Positions 52,138 through 63,814 of a stretch of DNA of 64,000 nucleotides are shown piece by piece (position 1 is the first letter of the stretch; each line of letters opens with the position of its first letter). A model generated the notes under the pieces. That model did no database searches, was not told the DNA's origin, and was given only the letters and a program-made list of their open reading frames with translations. The stretch spans positions 42,062,719-42,126,718 of the forward strand of contig NC_056033.1 in the NCBI RefSeq assembly GCF_004379255.2, written 5' to 3'. Made by a program: the position numbers and the translations under genes. The DNA comes from Salvia splendens (Eukaryota > Streptophyta > Magnoliopsida > Lamiales > Lamiaceae).

Positions 52138-55001
52138 GGAATTGAGGGGTAGGGGAGATGAGGTGGCATGGATTTAGAGTAATGGATTGGGGGGCTGTGA
52201 TTGGTGGATTGGGTGGGGACCACTTTGACATCAGGATAACCTCCACCTCACTTTCTATTATATAAATATATTTCGTTTTCGAATATATAAATGGGTGTTG
52301 GGAGTTATGTGTTTAAATATGATGTAAGGTGCTTTAATGATAATGTATAATAGTAGAGTACTAATATAATTGATTGATTATTACTTTAAGGGCCATGTTA
52401 GTCTTTCGAGATTATCTTTTCGCAACATCCAAGGGTGGTAATTTGGAATTATGGGCGTGGAACTGTCGATTTTGGTTTTAAAGAAATTAAAAATGTAGTA
52501 ACTAGTTTTGATTTTTGGTGGTTTTAATAAATTTTTTTTTTGTTTTATGTGATTTTCTTGTTGAAATCAGTGGTAAATCATTGTTTATGATTCTGACCGG
52601 TAAAAATGGGTATGCAAGCTAGTTTTCATTCAACATATGAGAGATGGTTTTTATTTCAAAAAAAAAATGCGGTCTGATTCTGATTTTATCAAACGGTCTT
52701 GTTTTGAACTAGACATTTTCTACTATTGGAAATCTTAAATTATTTATTTTTGTAGTAGTTGATTATAGTTTATACTAGTACTCCATATGAATTGACCAAA
52801 ATAGCTGCAAAGCAAAATTATTAGCAGATCAGGAAAAAACGACAAATATATTTGTTGACTAATTAAGCAAAATCATAAAAGTTTGTTAGTACATGTTTGT
52901 CATGGAAGTTTTTAAGAATTAAGGTCAACTTCCAAACACTTATTCTTTCCTTCACTCTATTTATAGTACTTACATGCTTTTGTAAAGGTACATAATGCAA
53001 ATAAAAGTGAAAAACATCATGGATTAAGACTTTGAATAGTTGAAATTCTATTATTTGTATAACTATTGATATTTTAATATTTTCCTTTCTAATAATGTTT
53101 GTTAAAGCTATCCAAATAAAATTGCTAATTCTCATGAACAACTGAGCTTACTGTCGAGTTGTCCCCTTAATTTCCTCAAATCATCAAAGAAAATTCAAAA
53201 TCATTTTTATGGCATTTCACAAAGTCAACGGCCTATAACTATTAAAAACTCACTTTGGATAGTGATATGATAAACGATAATGCATGTGATAAAAAAATCA
53301 ACTTGGAATAAATACAAAAGTAAAGCACATTTTCTCTTACACTTTTATTTTCGGCGGCCACCATATACAATCATTAATATATACTAGTATATAAAATTTC
53401 AAACAATCAATCCAATCATGCAATTAATACCATTGGATGTAATTCTACACAATATGGTAAGTGAGTGAGTGTTTAGAGACATAGAGAAATAGGCAAGGGA
53501 AAAAAGGTTTGGTGTTGGCGTTGCAGAAATGATTCATGTTCGATAAGACAAAGAAACTCTGAAAAACGGAATAATAAAAAAGAGAAGACAGAGACAATTG
53601 TTTAAGTTTAAAGTGTATTTAATTTTTCAATTCACTAACAAATTAAAAAAACAAATAGTATATAATTTTGGTAAAATATAAATTTTCAATTCACTCAAAA
53701 ACAAGTTTAAAGTATTTAGGTAAAAAACAAAAACACGAAAACGAAATTAATGTTGGCGTATATAATTTTGCAAATAGTATAGGACAAGGTTCATGATTTT
53801 GACACTGTTATTTTCACTTTTGTTTTTATGTGTTGATTTTTATCCTTGTCTAAATGATTTATTCATTGTGAGATGCACAATAAATAAAAGTTAGAGTATT
53901 TAAAGGACAAATCTCATGATTTATCAAGGACAGAGACATTTGCTACCTCTCAAACTCAATAGTATAACCCAAATTCTTGTTCCACACACACAAGAAGATG
54001 CTAAACAGCACGATGGGACATTTTAATTATTGGAAGAGAATTCCTTAATAAAAATTTACTAAAATTTAGTAAAAATATATAATTAAAAATTAGTACTAGT
54101 ATAAAATTACAGTCGAAATATACATAATTAAAACCCTAAAATTACAAATTATTGAATGTTAAAAAAAAATCATGACAATTTTAAATATAAAATTCATGAA
54201 AAACTAAATCCAATAAACTCAATGGAAACTTAAAAAATTATATCCTAGTTAAATTCACAAACTAATTTGAATATAACATTAGAAAAAGAAAAAGAAAAAA
54301 ACATAAAAAAATGAAAACAAGTGAAATTGTCATGAAATCAACACAAATATGCATAGAATATATCCAATTTTTTACACTTGACTTAGTTAATTAACGCCTT
54401 CACAATGCATTCCCTGTGTTTCACGTTCTTATAGATTACGGACATGAACTAATAGTTTCATATCAAATAAAAAAAATAAAAAAAATAAAATAGAGATATC
54501 ATTGTACATTTCCGAGCAAACCTTAAAATTGGTAAATAAATTACAACTACATGATAGCATGTGGCGCTGGCGTGTGGAGACAAGTGTCATTAGCAACTAA
54601 AGCTATTTTGGGATATAAAAATAAAATAAGAACATGCGACAATAGGCATAACGCAATCCAAAGATCATTGTGTATTGCTAAATTTATGCATCTGTGCTTC
54701 CCATGTCAGTCGCCCATACTTGTTCTCCAACTTTCCCTAAATACTTCTCTCGAACTTTCGGTATAAAAATTTTTTGTTCTGGAACTTACTAGTAATTCAT
54801 TTGTAGAATCTCTATGAGCGTAGATTTTAATAATTTAGGCCTCGGAAAGAGAAAATAATAATATAAAAATCAGTATTGCTAATTTTATATTGAAAGAAAT
54901 GAAAGCATGTAATAAAAGTCCAGCAAATGGGTGTGGGGTATAAACCGCAATTAATTTTGTCGCCCACCGGATGTGGACTCTATCATATACTAATATTTTT
55001 A
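52138..55001. other. AT-rich intergenic DNA
   Basis: No coding region, transposon ends or RNA gene recognised. Open frames are short and of random composition. Confidence 0.5.
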
Positions 55002-55719
55002 AGAGTGGTGCTAAATGGTCATGTGGTCAGTCATAATTTGTTTATAGCTAAAAATAAATGAGTTCACTTAATAATTAACTCACCTTAAAAGTATCAAAAC
55101 TCTTAAGACAACTCTACCCCTGCCTTAGTTTATAAACTAAGTACTTTATATTCGTCCATCCAACAATGTTTTTATTATTTTTAGATGATATTTACGTTTC
55201 ATTAGAGTACTTTATGTCCTTTTGCTTTTTATTCAGATTTTTGTTTAAAATAATATTACTCGACATATATTGTAATCTTAAGAAATATTTTTATCATTAC
55301 TATTATTATTTTTATTTTTATAAATTAAGTATAACGAAAAAAGCTATCATAAATTCATAATTTAGTTATAACTTAATATTAAGTTTCAATACTATGTTGT
55401 CATAATATTTCACAATCTAATAATCGTATATCATAGTACAATATAATATATTATTATTAGATTATAATACACCTTAGTGTTTAATACATAAATTATTGAT
55501 AGGGCTCGTAAATTGTGCATAAATTATTATGGAGAGAGAATGTTGTAAATTTAAATTTGAAGTAAAAAATTAAGAAAATGGTAATTAAGTAAAATTATCT
55601 TAGCACTAATTATTACTATTAATTTATTGCATTGACTTTTATAATTATTTACAAAAATGCCATTGTGTGGCTGGCCACATTATGGCCGCATAACATTACT
55701 CTATTTTTAATACCACTCT
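55002..55719. mobile_element. Possible MITE with AGAGTGGT ends
   Basis: AGAGTGGTGCTAAATGGTCA at the left and AGAGTGGTATTAAAAATAGA (other strand) at the right are inverted. Further in, ATGTGGTCAGTCAT resembles ATGTGGCCAGCCACA of the opposite arm. 718 bp, AT-rich, non-coding. I could not define a clean target duplication, so superfamily is open. Confidence 0.4.
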
Positions 55720-56574
55720 AAATAATTAGAAGGATTCAGATATATATATTCATGTAAATATATATTCATTTTTATTGTGAGTACGAAGAATAATTTTTAG
55801 TATTACTTCAATTGCGAAACACTAGGGATGGAAGAAAAAAAATTTCGGTGGATAGGAGGCTGTATATTCTAATTTCTTATTCGAAACGTCTAAAATATAA
55901 TTTTCCTAGATATGTTTTTGTGATAATTAGACCTTTTGCACAATAATTAACTCAAAATATTAAATCCTTAACATCATTATAAGAATAAGATAGAAAAAAT
56001 ATCTTGGTCAAGTGTGTTCCCCGATGATCTACACTATTATGGTTCGAAACGTATTAAGAGTGATTTTTTTCCTTAATTTCACACACACAAAAAAATTACT
56101 ACTATTTACCTAACACACAATTTCAAGCACCAACATGTGCTTGAAATTTCACTCAATGCTATTGATTTCATTATAAATACTTACAATGATTCTATATGTT
56201 CCTAATATTTTAATCAACCCAACCCTATCCTATACGACTATACCCGTATAGGTTCAAATGAGAATATTTACTAGTGCAGAAATTATTTTCAATGTTTTTT
56301 TTTTATTTGGGTTGATGAACGAATTTAAAGTTAAATCTTTATAGTTCTATTATAACACATGCATCTCTTTGATGAAAACATCTATTGGGTTCGAATGTGA
56401 GAAGCAACAACATTTTCAACTAAATAATGCTTGCTGAATAATCTAACCCATCATTTCAGTCACACCCAAAATTTTCAAAATATGTTTTAACGTTGGCAAG
56501 TTAATTAGTGGCTCAGAGAAATACTTAGTTGAAAAGCTTCGAAGCGTTTTGGATAATTATACAGGAGATTGATT

Positions 56575-57170
56575 GAGTAATAAATTTGTTATGAGGATTG
56601 GGGCAAAACTGCACAATCAGTCAAGCTCGGTGTTAGCCGAGCTTAATCGTGCGCGGCAGGGACTGATATACTGTTAGGTGATTGATTGCAGCTCGGTGTT
56701 AGCCGAGCTTAATCGTGCTCGGTGATTAGCCGAGCTTAATCGTGCTCGGTGATTAGCCGAGCTTGCTGGTGCTCGGTTTTGGCCGAACTTAGTCGAGTTC
56801 GGTATTAGCCGAACTTAGTCGAGTTCGGTGTTGGCCGAACTTAGTCGAGTTCGGTGTTGGCCGTTGTTATTAACTGATGCATAGACAAACGTGAGCCGTC
56901 GGATGCGATTAGTTAGTTAGCTTAAATGACAGCCGTTGGATTTGTTTTGGTTGTTAGATTAGTGTTATATAGAGTGAATAACCGAGCTGTGCAAGAGAGT
57001 GAGAGAAAGATTTTTCATCCATCAGTTTGTAATCTTCCACAAGAAATTGAATACAAGATTTCCATTAATTCTCCGAGAGTTGTTCTTAGCTTTATTCATT
57101 TTCATATCGAGTGTTTGTTCTTCTTGTTCCGGAATCGATCTTGTTGTGATAGCAAGATTGAGTCGCGTAT
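56575..57170 (+). mobile_element. Possible solo LTR or LTR fragment containing the minisatellite
   Basis: After the repeat come a TATA-like GTTATATAGAGTG (about 56962), GA-rich DNA, GTAATCTTCCACAAGAAATTG, then a CT/TTG-rich stretch ending GTTGTGATAGCA near 57162. This resembles the promoter, R and U5 of plant Copia LTRs. No primer-binding site, internal domain or exact duplication was found, so the limits are tentative. Confidence 0.35.
56624..56866. repeat. Minisatellite of 26-27 bp palindromic units
   Basis: An isolated copy at about 56624..56652 is followed by seven units starting at 56692, 56718, 56745, 56772, 56798, 56824 and 56850. Most units carry an inverted CTCGG...GTTAGCCGAG-type stem. 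From the fifth unit the stem changes from CTCGG/CCGAG to TTCGG/CCGAA with both sides altered together. Confidence 0.9.
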
Positions 57171-58376
57171 TTGATACCATTACAAAATTAACAATTGCAT
57201 TTGAACTTAATTAGTAGTAGTTGGATAACTTAAGCCCAAGACTGATCTCAAATTGAAGAAATGATAAGTCTGCATATGATTTTCGTGTATGCAAGTAGTA
57301 CTAAATTATATTGTTGGGTTATGGTTCAAAAACGCAAAAGGTTAAGGTTTTACTGTGAATTTTGGTGAATGATTGGAAGAGATTCTTCACTCCATTTTGC
57401 ATTTTACGGTTGGAGATGGTAATTAAATTCAAATATGACTCGATTAATTAAATATACATATCCTCACAATTTAAATCAGCACACTGAGGGGGGACTATTT
57501 ATTTATTAGTATTAAATAAACGGCTCTATGATTACCATTTTCCAAAAACATTTCTAATGAGTCTAGATTACATTCCAATTTTATTATAAGAGGAAATTTT
57601 ATATTTTTGTAAAATGCTAATTTTTTTCCTAACTACATGTGGTTGCCCAATTTTTACCTAACTATAGTTGGCGATCAATTTAATTTTTATTTAGGCTATC
57701 ATGTTTGGGTACATACAAAAAGATTTCTTCTCTCTATACATTTATTTATTTTTCTAATTATTCAAGTTTTTCACAATAAGATTTGTAGGCTTTCTGCCCA
57801 TAAATTTAAGTGACAAAATTTTATAACACAAAATAAAATTAAGACTTGTTTTACCAATACGAGAGAAAAGAAAGAAAATGAAAGACTGTAGTTTTTCTCC
57901 TCATTCAATTCCACTCCCATCACTTTGATCCACGCGGCAGCTCACCTCCCGATCCTCGATTTTCTGAAATGGAGACCAATGGAGTCACGATTCCGCTCTT
58001 GATTTCGGTTTTAGTCGCCGATTGGTCAATTTCCCGATAATTTCAGGCGCAAAATGTGGTTTTTGGTCACTTTTCCGGTAGAGATCTTGCGTCACTCCTT
58101 TTGATCTTTTCAGATTCCATTTGTCTATTTATGCTGGTTTTTGAATTGATTAGAATTGCAGGAAAGCTTAACTGTAGCTACTGTTGAAGTTGTTTGAATT
58201 ATTTTGATCTTTTGATTGCTTTTTCAGGAGAGATAGAGACTGATATGTGAAGGGGTTGTTTTCTTCTTTCTGTATATATGTATATTTCAACATTTCTCTT
58301 TACACTTGAAGATTTTGGGGGTACATAATTTATTGCTACTGTGGATATTTGGGAGCTTCTTAGTGTTTTTTGTTCT
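57171..58376 (+). promoter_or_regulatory. Upstream region and leader of the EOL1-like gene
   Basis: AT-rich DNA without a gene. From about 57870 the sequence becomes CT-rich and GC-richer (CACGCGGCAGCTCACCTCCC), as expected for the transcribed leader of the gene starting at 58377. No clear TATA box assigned. Confidence 0.35.
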
Positions 58377-61300
58377 ATGAGGGAGTCATGTAATGAGCCA
58401 TTTGTTAGTGCTATCAATCCTCAGTCATGGCTCCAAGTGGAAAGAGGCAAACTCACTAAATTTGTGCCGCAGTCTCCTTCTTCGATGTGAGCTCCCTTTC
58501 CACTCATCATGTGTGTAGAGTGTAATCTATGTGTGTGTTTTGTGGGACTGATTGATTGTGTATTGAGCTACCTCCTGCTTGATGTGATCATGTGATTGAA
58601 TTTTAAACAAGATTTAACATTGCTTGTAGAGAATAACATGTGTGTTTTTCTGTGGCTAATTAACTGTGTATTAGGCAGGCTTCTTCATGTTTGATGCGAT
58701 TGAATATTAAACAAAATTTAGCATTGTTTGTAGAGAATAACATGTGTGTTTCATGTGACTAATTACTTCTGTATTAGGCAGGCTGCTTCATGTTTGATGT
58801 GATTCCATATTGACCGAGATTTAGCATTGTTTGTAGAGAATAACATGTGTGTGTGACTGTGTTTCGTGTGAATAATTCATTGTGTATTAGGCAGGCTGCT
58901 TCGTGTTTGATGTGATTGAATATTGAACGAGATTTTAACATTGTTTGTAGAGAATCCCTTATCAAGGTTCCCGAACCCTCAATTCTTCCATTCTATAAGC
59001 CTGTTGATTACGTAAAAGTGCTAGCTGAAATTCATGAAGAACTTGAGTCGTGTCACCCTACAGAAAGGTCGAGTCTTTACTTGCTGCAATATCAGGTCTT
59101 TAAAGGACTTGGGCAATCAAAGTTGATGCAGAGAAGCCTTCGCTCTGCTTGGTCGAAGGCAAGTACAGTTCACGAAAAACTTGTCTTTGGAGCTTGGTTG
59201 AAGTATGAGAAGCATGGTGATGATAGAATATCCGACTTGCTGTCCTCTTGTGGTAAATGTGCTAAGGAGTTCGGATCTATAGATATTGCATCTGAATTCC
59301 CTGTTGTTAAAACTTCAAGCACGCTTGGAATGGTGAACGACACTAATCTCCCACGTGTTGTTTCTTTTCAAATCGGTGATGAGAGAATAACATGTGAGAG
59401 GCGTAAGATTGCTGTACTTTCTGCTCCATTTCAAGCAATGCTCAATGGATGCTTCACAGAATCGGTTTGTGTTGACATAGATCTTTCAGAAAACGACATT
59501 TCTGCTTCAGGGATGAGAGCAATTAGCGATTTCAGTAAAACAGGAAGTTTAAGTGAACTAGCTCCTAGTCTTTTGATGGAAATTTTGGTATTTGGAAACA
59601 GATTTTGCTGTGAAGGTCTGAAGGATGCTTGTGATCGGAAACTTGCTTCTTTGGTTTTGTGCAGACAGGATGCAGTAGAACTTATTGAATTCGCTCTCGA
59701 GCAGAATTCTCCTGTACTAGCTGCCTCTTGTTTGCAAGTATTTCTGCACGAGCTTCCTGACTCACTGAATGACGATCAGGTAGTTGAATTGTTGTGCAGT
59801 TTGGATAGGCAACAGCAGTCAATAATGGCTGGACCTGCCTCGTTCTCTCTATATTCCTTGTTGGCGGAAGTTTCCATGAATTTTAATCCCTCCTCAGACA
59901 GAGCAGTTCTTTTCGGTAAGCAGTTGGTAGACGGCGCTGGAAATAGACGGCAGAAAATGATTGCACTTCATCAGTTGGGATGCATTAGACTCCTCAGAAA
60001 AGAATGTGCCGAAGCAGAGACGCTGTTTGAAGCTGCTTTGAGTGAAGGGCATGTTTATTCCATTCTCGGGTTAGCGAGGTTATGTCATATGAGAGGGCAT
60101 AGCAAACAGTCGTACGAAAAGATCAGTTCTGTCATATCCTCTTATACACCTCTTGGATGGATATATCAAGAGAGATCATTATACTGTGATGGTGATAAAC
60201 GATGGGAAGAACTCGAGAAAGCTACTGAGCTAGATCCCTCCTTGACTTACCCCTTCATGTATCGAGCTGCCTCCTTGATGAGAAAGCAGGACGTTCAAGC
60301 TGCCCTTGCAGAGATAAACAGGGTTCTTGGCTTCAAACTGGCATTGGAGTGCTTGGAGCTGCGTTTCTGTTTCTATCTTGCTCTCGAGGATTACCAATCA
60401 GCTTTGTGCGATGTGCAAGCGATTCTCACACTCTCTCCAGATTATAGGATGTTTGGCGGGCGAGTTGGGGCTTCCCAACTCCGCATTCTTGTGCGGGAAC
60501 ATGTCGAGAGCTGGACAACTGCGGATTGCTGGCTACAGCTCTATGATACACGGTCCTTAGTCGATGATATTGGATCACTGTCTGTGATCTATCAGATGCT
60601 CGAGTCTGATGCACCAAAGGGCGTTCTATACTTTAGACTGTCTCTACTTCTCTTCAGGTAACTAATACTCAAATCATTCATCTTTAATTTTTTATATAAT
60701 TCTGATGAATAATACTATATGTGATCAGATTAAACTGTCCCGAAGCAGCGATGAGGAGTTTGCAGCTAGCTCGTGAGCATGCATCAAGTGAACCCGAAAG
60801 ATTAGTATACGAGGGATGGATCTTATACGATACAGGTCATTGCGAAGAAGGGCTACCGAAAAGCTGAGGAGTCCATTAAGCTCCAGAGATCTTTTGAAGC
60901 TTTTTTCTTGAAAGCTTATGCTTTAGCCGACTCCTATCAAGATCCTTCTTGCTCGTCCACTGTTGTATTGCTTCTTGAAGAAGCTCTGAAGTGTCCGTCA
61001 GATCGACTTCGCAAGGGTCAGGTATGATGCTTTCTTCCCCCTTTGGAATTTCGAATTTTGATTTGTAGCCACGAACAAGGGCAAAGCCAGGAATTTGTAA
61101 GGAGAGGGGCAAAATTACTTACGAAAAAATTTCAAGAATTTGAGGAAGAGCATTTAGTAAGAAATTGAAAGAAATAAATTAAAAAATGTATATAATATCT
61201 ACATGAATGTAAAAATATGAGGTTCTATTAGTGCATGTAGATCCGCCCCTGGCCACGAAGGTTGCTTCATCTTGAGAAACAGTCCTTGCATCCGTATATT

Positions 61301-62117
61301 AGATGGCTCGTCTACACGGATTTTGGCGTTCGACTCTTTATTATTGTTTCTCCTTATCTGTTTCTTGATGTGGTGTTTACTTTGTGTCATGGCTTAGATA
61401 GATAAAATATAGGACAAGCTGATTAATTTTTTGAGTTCGTTTGATCATCTTATCCTTCAAACACTCGATCATATGTAATGTTCGACTAATTTTCTATCCT
61501 GATCCCAGGCGCTGAACAACCTCGGAAGCGTGTACATTGACTGCAGGAAGCTCGACGCTGCAGCCGACTGCTACATCAATGCCCTCAAGATCCGGCATAC
61601 TCGGGCTCACCATGGCCTCGCCCGTGTCCATCACCTTAGGAACGACAAGAATGCCGCATATGCAGAGATGACCAACCTGATCGAGAAGGCAATGAACAAC
61701 GCGTCCGCGTATGAAAAACGGTCAGAGTACTGCGACCGCGACCTCACGAAGGCGGACCTCGAGATGGTCACCCGCCTCGATCCTCTTCGGGTCTACCCAT
61801 ATCGTTACAGAGCGGCAGGTTAGAAAAAAAATGAACTTGTTTGATTTTTCTAAAATCTTACTATCTCTCAAAGTAAACACCCTTTTCGACTTGCAGTTCT
61901 GATGGACAGCCATAAGGATAAGGAAACCATCGCTGAACTCTCGAGGGCAATAGCGTTCAAGGCGGATGTTCATCTTTTTCACCTCCGGGCTGCGTTCCAC
62001 GAGCACATTGGCGATGTTATGGGCGCGCTGCGTGACTGTTGAGCTGCACTCTCCGTCGACCCGAATCATCAAGAGATGCTTGAGCTTCATAGCCGTGTGA
62101 ACAGCCAAGAACCTTGA
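58377..62117 (+). CDS. EOL1: ETO1-like (EOL1-type) BTB/TPR protein gene with frameshift and nonsense lesions
   Basis: Family role: CUL3 adaptor that recruits type-2 ACC synthases for degradation, limiting ethylene. Exons 58377..58486, 58951..60657, 60729..61021, 61509..61818 and 61897..62117. Start MRESCNEPFVSAINPQSW and the body match Arabidopsis EOL1 closely (FIKVPEP-like LIKVPEPSILPFYKP; BTB from about residue 173, FQIGDERITCERRKIAVLSA; TPRs to the end, NNASAYEKRSEYCDR). Lesion 1: one extra base near 60856 (GGGCTACCGAAAAGCTGA) shifts frame and stops at 60865..60867, after 651 of about 879 residues. Lesion 2: TGA at 62040..62042 where the family has Arg (LRDC-R-AALSVDP), 24 codons before the normal end; a CGA-to-TGA change. 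No splice signals could remove either. A recent pseudogene or, for the insertion, an assembly error. Confidence 0.9.
58557..58955 (+). repeat. Tandem repeat covering the 3' splice site of EOL1-like intron 1
   Basis: Units of about 103-114 bp (GGCAGGCTGCTTC...TTTGATGTGATTG...AGATTTAGCATTGTTTGTAG/AGAAT). The sequence CATTG(T/C)TTGTAG/AGAAT occurs with AG ending at 58629, 58733, 58836 and finally 58950, the acceptor in the gene model. The first bases of exon 2 are therefore part of the repeated unit. Confidence 0.88.
61076..61251. mobile_element. hAT-type MITE in EOL1-like intron 3
   Basis: A 176-bp element with ends CAAGGGCAAAGCCAGGA and (other strand) CAGGGGCGGATCTACATGC, flanked by identical 8-bp repeats GCCACGAA at 61068..61075 and 61252..61259. 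Non-coding and intron-internal. It shares GGGGCAAAA and TGTAGATC(C/T)GCCC with the SPI-intron copy at 7028..7208. Confidence 0.82.
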
Positions 62118-63068
62118 GGATTTTGGGTCAATTGGATTATCCCTCCCAACTTACCTGAATTTTGTATACTTGGAATATATTGTTAATATAATTTTATACC
62201 TGGTGCCAAGTTGATGCACTTGTTCCTGTTTATTGTTGCCAAGAATCTTGTGATGTTTCTATAAATTTAATCATTATAACATCAATTATATTTGGATAGG
62301 GAATGGATTGACTAGAAACTGAGGAAATCAACAGCTCCATTTTGAAAGATTGTCAACATCCGATGAATTTGACAGGTACTACTGTTTAGGTGTCCATTAA
62401 AACTAAGGGATGGTTGAACCTAATTGACACAAGATAGCAAAGAGCATACATGGGAGGGATGAGATAGTCAACCGACGAAGAACAAACTCAGCCCTACAGA
62501 CTCGCGTGGCAACAAGGCGCGTGCCTCCACCTATACACCTGCAACGTAGTAGTTCGTTAGAACTCCAACCTTACAGTTTCATTCTCTTAGTTCTTTCCCG
62601 TTCCCAAGAAACGAACACAACAAAGAAGGTGAAGTAAAGCTATATGCAAAATTTAACATCTAAATGGAACAGCTATGTGATAGCAAAGTCACTGCAACCT
62701 TTGGTATCACTATGAATAAATTTCAGACAGATCTCACAACTGGGGAACAGATTTAAGGTCCATAATAATGTGACCAAGCTTATCCATACGAATATATTGA
62801 TTATATAATCTAATTGATTAATTTCCGGGGCTTGCACAAGCACTCGTGCAACCTTTGATTAACATTATGAATAATGTAATCAGATGAGCGATGAGCATGA
62901 ACTATCAGTTTTTCCTACAAATTGCCCAATGAGGATGTTGCTAACAAAAAGTAATCCAATGAGATGATCATTCTGGATTCTTTACCCACAATTTACTGTG
63001 ATACAATTCCTTAAACAATCAGCATATTTAACATTTAATTAGGTGACAGAAAACTGGATTGAATATTA
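62118..63068. other. Convergent 3' flanks of EOL1-like and PEAPOD-like genes
   Basis: No separate gene. An acceptor-like CGTTGCAG followed by GTGTATAG on the minus strand (62538 downward, stop at 62531..62533) could be the last coding exon of the PEAPOD-like gene, adding only a few residues; this is tentative. Confidence 0.35.
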
Positions 63069-63305
63069 CTCCCTCCGTCCCTCTGCAGTAGAGACGTTTC
63101 ATTTTCAGCACTTGTTTTGGAAAAATGATAATAAATAATTAAAGTAGAGAAAAAGTAAAACAAGTGAGATAATAATATAGAGAAGACTCTTCTCTATATT
63201 ATTCTCTCTTACTTTATTTTTTCTCTCCACTTTAACTATTTATTATCATTTTTTAAAAACGAGTGCTCAAAATGAAACGCCTCTACTGCAGAGGGACGGA
63301 GGGAG
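63069..63305. mobile_element. Complete Stowaway MITE, 237 bp
   Basis: Ends CTCCCTCCGTCCCTCTGCAG and its near-exact reverse complement, flanked by TA at 63067..63068 and 63306..63307. The two halves pair along nearly the whole length (CTTTAATTATTTA-type arms, AACGAGTGCTCAAAATGAAA against TTTCATTTTCAGCACTTGTT), a long hairpin. Low divergence between arms suggests a young copy. Confidence 0.95.
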
Positions 63306-63463
63306 TATAAGGGTTTCAAGGTCTTTCATTCTTTACCTATTCATATCAAGTGTAGATGGATATATTAAGGAAATAAAATCTTGGCCACTATAAATAATCA
63401 TTATGTCAATTATTGTGGCCAGCAATCAAATAGGTAAAAGACCTTTAAAAGGAATAATCTCAC

Positions 63464-63814
63464 CTTTGTGACTCAGACCAGTAGAAAGGCAAACTTTCTT
63501 CACTGAATCATTTTCCATTGAACTGCATCGTGTAGGGTTAGAAGGATTTCTGATTCGGGTTATGGTAGTGTCAATTCTTGGCAGTCGATTACCCATTTGA
63601 TGGTTAATATAAACATCCAATCTCGCACACGAGGTCATTCCAGCCTTTCCCTTGCTCTTAAACCTTCACCTAACAGAGATATGAGGAAACAGCAAACAAG
63701 AACCCGAAACACTTTCTAGGTTTTTTTAATTCTTGTCAAATTATTTGGGGTACCTGTCTTTTCTCTTCTCAAGGTATCTTTGTACAGATGCTTTTCTGGT
63801 TGACGGTCCTTCCA
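63464..63814 (-). CDS. TIFY4B: PEAPOD/TIFY4B-like protein, 3' part, N-terminus beyond right edge
   Basis: Two exons on the minus strand (63754..63814 and 63464..63663) join in frame as RKASVQRYLEKRKDR/FKSKGKAGMTS. The first is the divergent Jas-type motif of PEAPOD proteins; the tail CARLDVYINHQMGNRLPR and TRCSSMEN resembles the PPD C-terminus. PPD proteins recruit NINJA/TPL and KIX partners to repress meristemoid proliferation and set leaf shape. The TIFY and PPD domains must lie beyond 64000. The acceptor of the second exon is taken at 63663, because the AG three codons earlier would give a stop. The last few residues may lie in an exon near 62531..62538. JAZ proteins are the alternative, but their Jas motif continues differently. 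Confidence 0.72.

Noticed and set aside
56926..57174. 82-codon open frame after the minisatellite
   Set aside because: No family resemblance, and it overlaps the LTR-like leader; treated as non-coding.
60855..60870. A tiny intron that would bypass the EOL1-like frameshift
   Set aside because: No GT or GC donor lies in reach of an AG that would restore frame without losing conserved residues.
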